From Paraburkholderia nodosa (lineage in GTDB: Bacteria; Pseudomonadota; Gammaproteobacteria; Burkholderiales; Burkholderiaceae): DNA of 64,000 nt. Of the stretch, positions 51,280-60,029 are shown piece after piece. Location: contig NZ_MCNV01000012.1 of NCBI RefSeq assembly GCF_001718195.1, positions 143,014 to 207,013 of the forward strand. The letters are read 5' to 3'. The position numbers were made by a program, and so were the translations under genes. How positions within the stretch are numbered: position 1 is the first letter of the stretch; every line of letters begins with the position of its first letter. The notes under the pieces were generated by a model. That model saw only the letters and a list, made by a program, of their open reading frames with translations, did not search any database and was not told the DNA's origin.

Positions 51280-52317
51280 CTACTGCGCGCTAGCGTCCTT
51301 CGGTGCGACGTCGTCGCTCTTGCCGTCGTGCCATTGCGCGCGGATTTTCGTCACGACTACGGCCGGCAGCGGAATATAGTCCAGTGCCTGGATCGTCGGC
51401 TCGCCGTGCGTGAGCGCCCAGTCGAAGAACTTCAGCGTTTCAGCGTTGCGCGCAGAGTGATCCGGTGTCGCCTGCAACAGCACGTAGGTCGCGCCCATCA
51501 CGGGCCATGCGTCCTTGCCCGGCTGATTGGTCAGCACCTGAAAGAGCGAGCTTGACCAGTCCGCATTCGCGGCCGCTGCGCTGAATGTATCGATGCCCGG
51601 CTCCACGACCACGCCCGCCGCGTTGGTCATCGCCGTGTAGGTCAGACGATTCTGCTTCGTGAAGTCCCAGGCGACATAGCCAATCGCGCCGGGCAGGTAG
51701 CCCACGAACGTGGCGACGCCCTCATTACCCTTACCGCCTATCCCCAGGGGCCAGTGAACGTCGGTGCCTTCGCCGACCTTGCGTTTCCATTCGGGGCTCA
51801 CCTGCGAGAGATAGTGCGTCCAGATCAGCGTCGTGCCCGAACCATCGAGACGCCGCACGACTGCGATCGGCGTGTTGGGCATCTTGATCTTGGGATTGAG
51901 CCGCACGATGGCCGGGTCGTCCCAGAACAGGATCTTGCCGAGAAAGATCTGGCCCAACACCTCGCCGTTCAGCATCAACTGCCCGGCCTTGATGCCCGGG
52001 AGATTCACCACCGGCACCACGCCGCCGATCGCGGTAGGAAACTGCCGCAATCCGTCCTTGCTCAATTGCTCGCTCGTGAGCGGGGCGTCGGAGCCGGCGA
52101 AATCGACCGTGTGCGCGACGATCTCCTTGATGCCGTCCGTGGAGCCTGTGCTGCGGTAGATCACCTTACCGCCGCCGGATTTCTGGTAGGCGGTGGCCCA
52201 GTGGGAGTAGAGGGGGGCGGCGAGCGTGCTGCCGCATCCGGTCACGTCTTCGGCGCTGGCCGACAACGTGCAAATGCCGCAAACGAGCGCGGCAATCAGG
52301 GGGCGCAATGGTCTCAC
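51280..52317 (-). CDS. pstS: Phosphate ABC transporter periplasmic binding protein PstS
   Basis: The signal peptide ends near SASA (residue 22). The mature part starts TGCGSTLAAPLYSHWATAYQ, the PstS entry, and has the phosphate-coordinating segment RSTGSTDGIKEI near residue 55, FAGSDAPLT near 74, and RRLDGSGTTLIW near 155. The length of 345 aa fits. PstS binds inorganic phosphate for PstCAB. None of those genes is adjacent, so this is a solitary extra copy. A possible Pho box lies just upstream (52382-52399), suggesting control by phosphate limitation. Confidence 0.9.
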   Translation of the reverse strand: MRPLRPLIAALVCGICTLSASAEDVTGCGSTLAAPLYSHWATAYQKSGGGKVIYRSTGSTDGIKEIVAHTVDFAGSDAPLTSEQLSKDGLRQFPTAIGGVVPVVNLPGIKAGQLMLNGEVLGQIFLGKILFWDDPAIVRLNPKIKMPNTPIAVVRRLDGSGTTLIWTHYLSQVSPEWKRKVGEGTDVHWPLGIGGKGNEGVATFVGYLPGAIGYVAWDFTKQNRLTYTAMTNAAGVVVEPGIDTFSAAAANADWSSSLFQVLTNQPGKDAWPVMGATYVLLQATPDHSARNAETLKFFDWALTHGEPTIQALDYIPLPAVVVTKIRAQWHDGKSDDVAPKDASAQ

Positions 52318-52381
52318 GAGCCTCTCCCGTTATTCATGTTTTCTGGGAAGTCGCGGAGTCTGTCTGGTCCGCGTACTGTCA

Positions 52382-52399
52382 ATTACAGGATGGTGACAA
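52382..52399 (-). promoter_or_regulatory. Candidate Pho box upstream of pstS
   Basis: On the minus strand TTGTCAC-N4-CTGTAAT forms two direct repeats at 11-bp period. They match the CTGTCAT-type PhoB half-site at about 5-6 of 7 positions each. The site begins 65 bp upstream of the pstS start codon, oriented toward it. The match is imperfect. Confidence 0.4.
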
Positions 52400-52423
52400 G
52401 CAGGATTCAAATTGAATCCTGCT
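52399..52423. repeat. 25-bp perfect palindrome (12-bp arms)
   Basis: AGCAGGATTCAA (52399-52410), one central base, TTGAATCCTGCT (52412-52423). The arms are perfectly complementary. It lies in the intergenic region between divergent pstS and the gene at 52666, directly beside the candidate Pho box. The rest of this 348-bp intergenic stretch shows no gene. The palindrome is not GC-rich and lacks a T-tract, so it resembles a regulator site more than a terminator. Confidence 0.85.
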
Positions 52424-52665
52424 ATCGTGCGGCGGTTTTATGACGAAGCGTTACGTGCGTGCGCACGAACAGATGATGAGGATAACAAACGAAATTAGTC
52501 TGCATCGGAAAACAGGCTGAGCCGTTCGATTTCCGCAGAGGAAATCGCGTGAACGAAGCCGCATTGCCTGCAACGAATCTTTCACAAAATTTCGCTACGG
52601 TAAGCAGGATTGACCCCGCGTTCGTCCTGACAAAACGCTTGTAATTCCTTTCGGAGACGCTACAG

Positions 52666-54369
52666 ATGGCCATCAATACCCTTCGCCCAGTAGTTCGCGG
52701 CCCTTGTTTTGCCGCACGTCCTTCCCGACTTGCTATTGCCGCTGCTCTGGTTTGCGCCAGTGCAGGCGCATCCGCTTCCGCGCAAGATACCGACGCATTT
52801 TTCGGCGGTTCGGGCCTGCTCGTCGTGAGCCGCAGTGTCTACGACAATGTGTCGAGCAACGTCACCCCGGGCATGACGCTGCCGCCCAATTGCAATAGCG
52901 CGCAGGCGAGCTGCCCCACGGGCGGCGCGCCCACTGACGGCACGTATCCGGCCGTCTGGAACAACGCGCTCTACGATCCGAGCTTCGGCATCACGGCGCG
53001 CATTTTCCTCGATACCATTACGCCAGGCGGCCAGGTCGTCCACACGCTGGAAGTGCCCAACAGTCTGCATCCGGGCCATGGCCACGACCAGCTCGTAACG
53101 AGCTTCAGCTCCAAGTCCGAACTCGGGCTCAACCTCTCGCGCGACGGCCGTTACCTGACTTTCATGGGCTACGTTGCGCCGGTCAATACGATCGACGTAT
53201 CGAACTCGAATACGCCGGGCGCGATCGATCCGACGAATCCGGATGGTCAGGCGTTCTATCGCGCCGTCGCGCGGCTCGATGCCGAAGGGCACTTCTCTTT
53301 TACGGAGACGAATGCATACAGCGGCAATAACGGCCGCGCCGCATTGCTCAACAACGGCAACGACAACGGCGAAGGCAATGGCGTTTACTTCACGGTGGGC
53401 AACGCAGGCAACGGTTCGAATCCGCAGCCGGCAGGTGTGATTCTCGGCGCAGGTGCGCAATTCATCGAGGCGACGCATCAGCATGAGGCGCAGCAAACGC
53501 CGGGCACGCCCACGCCGCTCGCGAGCTTTTCGGTCACGCAACTCGGTGCGAAGGCCGACAAGGTCGGCAAGGACGACAACTTCCGCGGGCTCACCGTCTT
53601 CAACAACGTGGTGTACTTCACGAAGGGCAGCGGCGGCAACGGCGTGAACACAGTGTACTTCGTCGACACCACGGGCAAGGCGTGCCCTTCGGGCGGCGTA
53701 GGCGTGCCGGTGGCGGGCGCGAAACTGCCGTCCAACCCGCTCGCGTACGACGCCTCCACGTTGACGACCAGCGGCTTGCCGAGCAACGTATGCGTGCTCG
53801 CGGGTTTCCCGGCTACGCCGAACAAGACGGCGACGACGCTCTCGTATCCGTTCGGCCTGTGGTTCGCCAACGCCAATACGCTCTATGTGGCCGACGAGGG
53901 CGATGGCTATTCGGGCGGCACGGACCTCTACACGCACGCCGCGCAGCAGACCGGTGCAGGCCTGCAGAAGTGGGTGTACAACGCCGGAACGAAGTCGTGG
54001 AAGCTCGCCTACACGATCCAGAACGGTCTGAATCTGGGGACGTCGTACACCGTGGCCGGTTATCCGGTGGGCACGAACAGCGCGACCGGCCTGCCGTGGT
54101 CGCCCGCCACCGACGGCCTGCGTAACATCACGGGCCACGTCGAGCAGGACGGCACGGTCACGATCTGGGCGATCACCTCGACGGTGAGCGGCAACGGCGA
54201 CCAGGGCGCGGACCCGAATCGCCTCGTCGCCGTGCGCGACGTGCTGCGCAACACCACGGCTTCGGGTGCGGCGAACGAGCGTTTCGTGACGCTGCGCAAC
54301 GCGGGCTTCGGTGAAGTGCTGCGCGGGGTGTCGCTTGCGCCGGGCGGCCAGTTCGGCAAGTGGTTCTGA
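52666..54369 (+). CDS. Large exported protein, putative beta-propeller-like
   Basis: A signal peptide (through ASAQ, about residue 40) is followed by a 525-residue, Gly/Asn/Thr-rich extracellular-type domain. Repeating blade-like segments are visible: NLSRDGRYLTFMGYVAPVN, FRGLTVFNNVVYFTKGSGGN, FGLWFANANTLYVADEGDGY and HVEQDGTVTIWAITSTVSG. Three cysteine pairs could form disulfides. This matches exported 'hypothetical' propeller proteins of Burkholderia; no catalytic motif is recognised. GGAGA precedes the ATG. A strong terminator follows at 54394. It is divergent from pstS, so phosphate-related export is possible but unproven. Confidence 0.65.
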   Translation: MAINTLRPVVRGPCFAARPSRLAIAAALVCASAGASASAQDTDAFFGGSGLLVVSRSVYDNVSSNVTPGMTLPPNCNSAQASCPTGGAPTDGTYPAVWNNALYDPSFGITARIFLDTITPGGQVVHTLEVPNSLHPGHGHDQLVTSFSSKSELGLNLSRDGRYLTFMGYVAPVNTIDVSNSNTPGAIDPTNPDGQAFYRAVARLDAEGHFSFTETNAYSGNNGRAALLNNGNDNGEGNGVYFTVGNAGNGSNPQPAGVILGAGAQFIEATHQHEAQQTPGTPTPLASFSVTQLGAKADKVGKDDNFRGLTVFNNVVYFTKGSGGNGVNTVYFVDTTGKACPSGGVGVPVAGAKLPSNPLAYDASTLTTSGLPSNVCVLAGFPATPNKTATTLSYPFGLWFANANTLYVADEGDGYSGGTDLYTHAAQQTGAGLQKWVYNAGTKSWKLAYTIQNGLNLGTSYTVAGYPVGTNSATGLPWSPATDGLRNITGHVEQDGTVTIWAITSTVSGNGDQGADPNRLVAVRDVLRNTTASGAANERFVTLRNAGFGEVLRGVSLAPGGQFGKWF

Positions 54370-54393
54370 TCGCCGCGCAGTCATGCACTGAAG

Positions 54394-54422
54394 GCCGGGC
54401 GTGCGTAGCGCCCGGCTTTTTT
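54394..54422 (+). terminator. Rho-independent terminator after exported-protein gene
   Basis: GCCGGGCG (54394-54401) pairs with CGCCCGGC (54409-54416) around a 7-nt loop, followed by six T (54417-54422). It lies 25 bp after the stop of the plus-strand gene ending at 54369. The convergent NmrA-type gene ends at 54441. Confidence 0.92.
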
Positions 54423-54440
54423 GTCACTGCGGCGTGCACG

Positions 54441-55328
54441 CTATTGGCTCTTGAATTTCGCAACGAGCGGCCCGAACACGTCGCTTAACGCAGTCATGCC
54501 GAAGCGCCGCTCGCTGCGGCTCGCTTCCACGTCGATGCGGCCGGTGTTGTAAACGTCGTACAGATCGGTGATGAGCCGGCCGTGCTTCTCGCTGAGTCCG
54601 GCTTTGAGAAGCATCGGTGCCCACGATTCGCGCGGCAGCGCATGAGGCGTGATCGTGCGGCCGCTCGCAATGCTCAATGCCGTCGCGATGTCGTTCACGC
54701 TGACCCTCTGCGGTCCTTCAACGCTCACGATTCTCGGCGTGCCGGACTGATGCGATTCGAGCAGCAGTTCGGCGCTCGCCGCGCCAACGTCCTGTGCGGC
54801 AACCGTGGGAAAGCGGCGCTCCAAAGGCAGATGGAGGCTCGGCAGCGCACCGGTTGCGAGCGCGCCGGGCAGGAACGCCGCCCAGTTCTGCATATGTTCC
54901 GCCGAGCGCAGCAACACCAATTGCGTGGCAATGGGTTTCAGCTGCTTTTCCAGGTAGTGATAGAGCCGCGTGATGCCCGTATTCAACGGCAACTCCGCGC
55001 CATAGTCGGAAATGGCGAGCAGCGTGGCGGGCGGGTTTTCGCGCAGGGCATCGGTGGCGACGTCGATCGTCGTGCGCATGGTCGCTTCGGGATCCGTATC
55101 ACCGGATGGAACGGGACATAGCAGCTGGACGGCGTGTGCGCCCTTGATCGCGGCCGCGACCGAGTGCGCGTCTGTCAGGTCGGCGAGTGCGATTTCGCAG
55201 CCCAGCGCCGCGAGACTCTCGCCCTGACGAGCGTGGCGCACCACGGCGCGCACGGGCTTGCCCGCACGGCGCAACGCGGCGGCGGTGACGCGCCCGGCTT
55301 TTCCCGCTGCTCCAAAAATCACGAACAT
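54441..55328 (-). CDS. NmrA-type NAD(P)-binding SDR protein
   Basis: The protein starts with a glycine-rich Rossmann motif (MFVIFGAAGKAGRVTAAALR, residues 1-20). Further features are LADLTDAHSVAAAIKGAHAV near residue 48 and LLRSAEHMQNWAAFLPGAL near 139, as in NmrA/QOR2-like atypical SDR proteins, some of which act as redox sensors. ATG 55328 is chosen because AGGAG sits about 10 bases upstream. The length of 295 aa is typical. An AraC regulator is divergently encoded 204 bp away, the usual arrangement for control of such oxidoreductase genes. Confidence 0.85.
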   Translation of the reverse strand: MFVIFGAAGKAGRVTAAALRRAGKPVRAVVRHARQGESLAALGCEIALADLTDAHSVAAAIKGAHAVQLLCPVPSGDTDPEATMRTTIDVATDALRENPPATLLAISDYGAELPLNTGITRLYHYLEKQLKPIATQLVLLRSAEHMQNWAAFLPGALATGALPSLHLPLERRFPTVAAQDVGAASAELLLESHQSGTPRIVSVEGPQRVSVNDIATALSIASGRTITPHALPRESWAPMLLKAGLSEKHGRLITDLYDVYNTGRIDVEASRSERRFGMTALSDVFGPLVAKFKSQ

Positions 55329-55532
55329 GATCGCTTTCTCCTGGTGTGCGTGGTCTGCATCATCGTAGGCAGACGAACGCCGTATGGCGCGCAGGAACGG
55401 ATGGCCTTGGACAGAAACGGATGATTGAATACGTCCACCATGGCGCGGTGCGCGAGCGTGGCCCGAATCCAGTAAACTGGCCGCAAACATCGCACGAATT
55501 CCCGCACGGCTTGAGCGTCGAAAAGGATTGCC

Positions 55533-56399
55533 ATGAGCGCACTGACTGCAGATCCGCACCGGCACGCTGGAACAAGCGTCAGCCTGCGTTCGAGCGCCGG
55601 ATTGGGCTGGCAGGGCGGTGGCGCCGAACTGCTGCGTGTGAGTGCGGGGCAGCATCGCTTTCCCGCCATGGCGTACCACCGCCTAGGCATTCATGTCGGC
55701 ATGCCGGTGCGTGCGCGATGCGCCTGCGACGGCCGCCGTCAATCGCGGCTCCAGGCGCACGGCGACGCGGATGTGGTGCCTGCCGGGGTCGAAGGCGAAT
55801 GGACCGATGATGCGGACTGCATGATTCTGCGCGTGTGGTTCGACGACCGCTTCGTGCGATCGATTGCGGAGCAGATGGAGAACCCGTGGGGTAAGTGCGA
55901 GATCCGGCCGCATCTGCAGTTGCGCGACCCGCGCATCAATTCGCTGGCTGGCGCGCTGCTGGCCGAGATCGATGCGGGAACGGCTTGCGATCCGCTATTT
56001 GCCGAGAGCATTTCCACGGCAATGGTCGTGCGGCTGCTCGGCGGCACGGGCGCATCAGAAGGCCGGGGCGCAACCAAGCTTGCGACACACAAAGCGGCGC
56101 GCGTGACCGATTACATCGAGAGCCATCTCGATCGACGCCTCACGCTCGTCGAACTCGCGGCACTCGTCGACCTGAGCGTGCCACATTTCAAGGTCCTGTT
56201 TCGCGAAACGCTGGGGATGCCGGTGCATCAATACGTCGTGCGGCGGCGCGTCGAACGCGCGAGGGCGCTGCTCATCGAAGGCAAACTCAGCCTGAGCCAG
56301 GTGGCGCTCGAAGCGGGCTTCGCGCATCAGAGCCATATGGCGCACTGGATGACGCGGCTTCTCGGCGTTACGCCGCGCGCGTTCGCGAATCGTTCGTGA
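55533..56399 (+). CDS. AraC-family transcriptional regulator
   Basis: The C-terminal DNA-binding domain holds two helix-turn-helix motifs: VTDYIESHLDRRLTLVELAA followed by FKVLFRETLGMPVHQYVVRR, and LSLSQVALEAGFAHQSHMAH with TPRAFANRS at the end. The N-terminal part (residues 1-185) is a cupin-like sensor region. The length of 288 aa is typical. It is divergent from the NmrA-type gene, its likely target. A hairpin with 8-bp arms (56401-56408 and 56426-56433) follows the stop between convergent genes. Confidence 0.9.
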   Translation: MSALTADPHRHAGTSVSLRSSAGLGWQGGGAELLRVSAGQHRFPAMAYHRLGIHVGMPVRARCACDGRRQSRLQAHGDADVVPAGVEGEWTDDADCMILRVWFDDRFVRSIAEQMENPWGKCEIRPHLQLRDPRINSLAGALLAEIDAGTACDPLFAESISTAMVVRLLGGTGASEGRGATKLATHKAARVTDYIESHLDRRLTLVELAALVDLSVPHFKVLFRETLGMPVHQYVVRRRVERARALLIEGKLSLSQVALEAGFAHQSHMAHWMTRLLGVTPRAFANRS

Positions 56400-56443
56400 A
56401 CGCGGCGACATCGTGAATCGTCGAATCGCCGCGGCTGTGCACG

Positions 56444-57427
56444 TTACCGGTTGACGTCCACCACGAGCCGCCCGCGCACATGTCCGGCGAGCAGATCGCT
56501 TGCGGCGGCAATGGCCTCGGCCAGGCCGATTTCTCGCGTAATCATGTCGAGCTGCTTCAGATCGAGCGTCTCTCCCAACGCGTGCCAGGCTTGCTGCCGC
56601 TGCGCAAACGGACGCGTGACGCTATTGATGCCGAGGAGGCTCACGCCGCGCAGAATGAATGGCGCGACCGTCGCGGGAAGATCCATGCCTTGTGCCAGGC
56701 CACAGGCAGCCACCGCTCCATCGGCGCACAGGCTCGCGCAGACATTTGCCAACGTGTGGCCGCCAACCGAATCGATCGCGGCGGCCCAGCGCTCTTTTTG
56801 CAGCGGGCGGCCCGGCTCCGATAGCGAGGCGCGGTCGATGACTTCGACGGCGCCAAGTTGCTTCAGATACTCCGCCTCTTGCAGCCTGCCGGTCGACGCC
56901 ACCACGCGATAGCCTCGGCGCGTGAGCAGCGCGATGGCAAAACTGCCCACGCCACCGCTCGCGCCCGTGACGAGCACGTCGCCGTGCGCGGGCGTGATGC
57001 CGTACCGCTCCAGCGCGAGAATGCAGAGCATGGCCGTGTATCCGGCCGTGCCGACTGCCATCGTTTGCCGCGGCGTAAAGCCTGCCGGCAGCGGAATGAG
57101 CCAGTCGCCCTTGACGCGCGCCTTCTGCGCGAGCCCGCCCCAATGTTGTTCGCCAACGCCCCACCCGTTGAGCACGACCGCGGCGCCCACCGCGTAGGCA
57201 GGGTTCGCGCTTTGCGCGACCGTCCCCGCGAAATCGATACCCGGAACCATGGGGAAGCTGCGAACGACCGGGCCTTTGCCCGTGATTGCGAGGCCGTCCT
57301 TGTAGTTCAGCGTGCTATAGCCGACATCGACGAGCACGTCGCCTTCCGGCAGGCGCGCTTCGTCGAGTTCGGCAACGCGCGCTTCATACGATCCGGATTC
57401 CTTATCAATGACGATGGCCTTGAACAT
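56444..57427 (-). CDS. acuI: Acrylyl-CoA reductase (NADPH), AcuI/YhdH-type MDR
   Basis: This medium-chain dehydrogenase/reductase lacks catalytic zinc and reduces acryloyl-CoA to propionyl-CoA, detoxifying acrylate. The signatures are STLNYKDGLAITGKG near residue 38, PGIDFAGTV near 62, the nucleotide-binding VTGASGGVGSFAIALLTRRG near 149, and FILRGVSLLGINSVTRP near 258, typical of YhdH/AcuI. The length of 327 aa matches. The TetR gene 54 bp upstream on the same strand resembles AcuR, its known partner, supporting the assignment. Confidence 0.87.
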   Translation of the reverse strand: MFKAIVIDKESGSYEARVAELDEARLPEGDVLVDVGYSTLNYKDGLAITGKGPVVRSFPMVPGIDFAGTVAQSANPAYAVGAAVVLNGWGVGEQHWGGLAQKARVKGDWLIPLPAGFTPRQTMAVGTAGYTAMLCILALERYGITPAHGDVLVTGASGGVGSFAIALLTRRGYRVVASTGRLQEAEYLKQLGAVEVIDRASLSEPGRPLQKERWAAAIDSVGGHTLANVCASLCADGAVAACGLAQGMDLPATVAPFILRGVSLLGINSVTRPFAQRQQAWHALGETLDLKQLDMITREIGLAEAIAAASDLLAGHVRGRLVVDVNR

Positions 57428-57481
57428 GATGCATCTTGCTCCTGAAACGGTGAACGGTTGGCGTTGCCGCGGCTCACGCGC

Positions 57482-58117
57482 TCACGCGCGAGGCAACCCC
57501 GCGATGAAACCCCTAAAAAATGTCTCGAGTGGAGCCGCGCTGCGCACTAGCCTGGCGCGCAGCACGGCGCCTTCCCAGCCTATCCAGAAGAAAGCGGCGA
57601 GTGACGCAAGGTCGATTCGCTTTGCGAGTACGCCTTCGCGCTGGGCCTCGTGCAGGCACGCCACGATGCGCGCTTGCCAGCCCTGCAGAATGCGTTCGAG
57701 CGTGTCGCGGAAGTCGTCGGGCAGGATGTCCACCTCGACGCCGAGATTGCCCACGAGGCAGCCGCGTGTATAGCGGTGGCGGGCCATGCCTTTGCTGGCG
57801 TCGTCTACGAAGGCGCCGAGCCGCTCGAGAGCAGGGCGCGTGTCGTCCTGCAGCCAGCGGTCGAGCTTCGCGCAGAAGTACGCATCGTACGCGCTCATCA
57901 ACTCGCGCCCGAATGCTTCCTTGCTGTCGAAGTAGTGATAGAACGAGCCCTTGGGAATGTTCACCCGCTTGAGCAGGGCATCCAGCCCCGTGGCCGCGAA
58001 GCTCTGTTCGGTCAGCATTTCCATGCCGGCGCGAATGAGCGTGTCGCGTGTGTCGGCGTGCGCGCGCGGATCTTTCGGCGGCCTGCCGCGGCGCGGTTTG
58101 GCGATGATCGGTTCCAT
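57482..58117 (-). CDS. acuR: TetR-family repressor, AcuR-like
   Basis: The HTH is LDALLKRVNIPKGSFYHYFD (about residues 46-65), preceded by a basic arm (AKPRRGRPPKDPRAHADTRD). AcuR responds to acrylate and controls acuI in other proteobacteria, and here it is the first gene of an acuR-acuI operon. ATG 58117 is chosen. The promoter (TTGAAT/TAATAT, 58125-58153) contains a TAGAC-N5-GTCTA dyad. The effector domain has YTRGCLVGNLGVEVD, consistent with the family. The length of 211 aa is normal. Confidence 0.87.
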   Translation of the reverse strand: MEPIIAKPRRGRPPKDPRAHADTRDTLIRAGMEMLTEQSFAATGLDALLKRVNIPKGSFYHYFDSKEAFGRELMSAYDAYFCAKLDRWLQDDTRPALERLGAFVDDASKGMARHRYTRGCLVGNLGVEVDILPDDFRDTLERILQGWQARIVACLHEAQREGVLAKRIDLASLAAFFWIGWEGAVLRARLVRSAAPLETFFRGFIAGLPRA

Positions 58118-58124
58118 GTCGCCG

Positions 58125-58153
58125 ATATTAGACCGATCGTCTATAAAATTCAA
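58125..58153 (-). promoter_or_regulatory. acuR-acuI promoter with operator dyad
   Basis: On the minus strand TTGAAT (58153-58148), 17 bp and TAATAT (58130-58125) form a good promoter 8 bp upstream of the acuR start codon. The spacer contains TAGAC-CGATC-GTCTA (58129-58143), placed for autorepression, with a half-site resembling those of NemR-like TetR proteins. The transcript would have almost no leader. Confidence 0.65.
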
Positions 58154-58175
58154 GCACGCAGTTGTGTTCGAGCTG

Positions 58176-59189
58176 CTAGCGGGCCAGCGCTTCCAGTTCT
58201 CCCCGCAGCACGCCCCACAATGTGCGGCCGGCCAGCAGGAACAGCAGCGGCGTGACCGTCGCGAGCAGAACGATCGCGATGCCGTGCGTGATGGGGCCCG
58301 GAGCATGGTCGGCGTAACGCTCGGCGCAACTCACCGAGCCCGCGAGCGGAAAGCTCACGGCCCACCACGAGAGCCGGAAGGGGCAGGTGATCGCGAGATA
58401 GCGCAACCGGCCGACGAGCACAGTGAGCAGGAACAGCGTGAGCATGTAGAGCGCATCGGCGAAGCGGTCCACTTCGCCCGTCACGGTCACATAGGCCGAA
58501 AAGCCCACGGCGAACGGCGCGAGCAGAATGAGGAGCGTCGGCTGCAGATTGTTGGCCATGGGCTCCTCGAACATGAGGCGCGAAAAAATCAGCGTGAAGA
58601 GCGGCACAGCGAAAAAGAGCCCCACGGCGAGCGCGAGCATCAAGACGCCGTTCACGCCCGTGATCTGGATGGCGGGCGTGGCGAGCGGGATGTCGATGAG
58701 CCCTACGACGGGCACGATCCACGCGGGTGTGGCATGGGACGGATGCTGACGCTGACTGAGCCAGCGCATGATCACGAACCACGCAAACACGATCATGCCG
58801 ATGGCGCCGACGATCCACACCGCGCGCGCGAACGGCACGCTCACGTCGGCAAGCGGGATGGGCAGCAGTAACAGGCTGATGAACAGCGTCCCGAAGAGAT
58901 TGCTCGCAATGGGATGATTGAATTCGGCTTTCACGGCATCGGGGCCGGTGACCCATTTCACGGCGTACCCGAAGCCGATCATCAGGAACGCCAGCACGGC
59001 GAGCACGCCGATCAACTGCGCGATCCACAGCGGCACGCCGTACATGCGGTGCGCGAGCCGCCACGCCGACGAGAGCCCGGCAAGCCCCATGACCGAGCCG
59101 AACAGCGCGACGGGCAGGTAACCGAGTCGTCCGGCTTGCGCGGTCGCCTTGGGGCTGCCAAATGATGCCGGCGTATCGAGATCGCTCAT
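58176..59189 (-). CDS. SLAC1-family anion channel/transporter
   Basis: This inner-membrane protein of 337 aa has about ten hydrophobic helices in SLAC1/TehA order. GYLPVALFGSVMGLAGLSSA (helix 1), WIVPVVGLIDIPLATPA (the conserved pro-containing helix), and LTLFLLTVLVGRLRYL, then FRLSWWAVSFPLAGSV are visible. The family exports or channels small anions such as tellurite, sulfite or C4-dicarboxylates. ATG 59189 is chosen because AGGAG lies 7 bases before it; 59222 gives a longer N-terminus without support. It is not adjacent to sulfur or tellurite genes, so the substrate is open. Confidence 0.88.
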   Translation of the reverse strand: MSDLDTPASFGSPKATAQAGRLGYLPVALFGSVMGLAGLSSAWRLAHRMYGVPLWIAQLIGVLAVLAFLMIGFGYAVKWVTGPDAVKAEFNHPIASNLFGTLFISLLLLPIPLADVSVPFARAVWIVGAIGMIVFAWFVIMRWLSQRQHPSHATPAWIVPVVGLIDIPLATPAIQITGVNGVLMLALAVGLFFAVPLFTLIFSRLMFEEPMANNLQPTLLILLAPFAVGFSAYVTVTGEVDRFADALYMLTLFLLTVLVGRLRYLAITCPFRLSWWAVSFPLAGSVSCAERYADHAPGPITHGIAIVLLATVTPLLFLLAGRTLWGVLRGELEALAR

Positions 59190-59310
59190 GCGTGGCTCCT
59201 GTGCCGCTTGAAAACACGCCAATAGATGTTTTCAAACATATGCAATGCGAAATATTTGTGGCGATTTCACACCACACGCGAATCATAGCGGCCTGATCGC
59301 GTTGGTGCGC

Positions 59311-59898
59311 TTACGCGAGTTCGCGTGCCTTAATCGTGTCGCTGGCGCGCACGAAATTGCCGGCCCCCAGATGGTGGATCGTGTGCAGGTCCGCGTTGCT
59401 GCTGTCGAGTTCCCAGTGGCCATTGCGGAAGACACGCGGCTCGGCCGCGGCAGCGATCACTTCGGCGAAGCACGTATCGTAGGCGTCTTCGGTGTGCCGT
59501 TCGGGAATCAGGCGGCATTCCATCCACGCGCAGCAGCCTGCTTCGAGCAGGGGCAAGCCGAGCTTCGGGCCCGTAATGGCGGCGATATCGAAACGCTGGA
59601 ACTTGTCGGTCTCGCGGCCGCTGACGCTGCCCACGGCGTAGGTCAGATCGATGGCGGCGGCGCCCGGAATGATCACGCCGAACGTGCCGCTCGCGTTGAT
59701 GAGTTCGCGCGTGAACGTGCGCTTGTCGATCACGATGGCGATGCGCGGCGGTGTGAATTCTACGGGCATCGACCACGCGGCCGCCATGACGTTGCGGCGC
59801 TTGCCGTCGCTGCTGGTGACGAGCACGGTGGGGCCGTGATTGATGAGGCGGCTCGCGTGTTCGAGCGCTACGGGCGTAAAAGTCGAGAGGGTTTGCAT
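59311..59898 (-). CDS. Flavin reductase-like FMN-binding protein
   Basis: A 195-aa split-barrel protein with GPTVLVTSSDGKRRNVMAAA (residues 22-41), WSMPVEFTPPRIAIVIDKRT and GTFGVIIPG, the pattern of the flavin reductase domain-like family that binds FMN. Such proteins reduce flavin for two-component monooxygenases or serve as standalone oxidoreductases. No monooxygenase gene is adjacent. The neighbours are a SLAC1-type transporter and an EamA exporter. The length is standard; the substrate is unknown. Confidence 0.87.
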   Translation of the reverse strand: MQTLSTFTPVALEHASRLINHGPTVLVTSSDGKRRNVMAAAWSMPVEFTPPRIAIVIDKRTFTRELINASGTFGVIIPGAAAIDLTYAVGSVSGRETDKFQRFDIAAITGPKLGLPLLEAGCCAWMECRLIPERHTEDAYDTCFAEVIAAAAEPRVFRNGHWELDSSNADLHTIHHLGAGNFVRASDTIKARELA

Positions 59899-60029
59899 CG
59901 GGTGCCGGATTCGAGGTGAGTCGGAACCCGAGCGACTTTACCTCAGAAAGCGCAGGCGTGCGGCGAGACGCCGTCACGCCAACCGAAAGACCGTAGATGC
60001 CGCGTAATTCGGGTACTTTGTTGATCGAA

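Noticed and set aside
56401..56433. Hairpin with 8-bp arms between araC and acuI as terminator
   Set aside because: The loop is 17 nt long and no T-tract is present on either strand; noted only as a possible weak structure.
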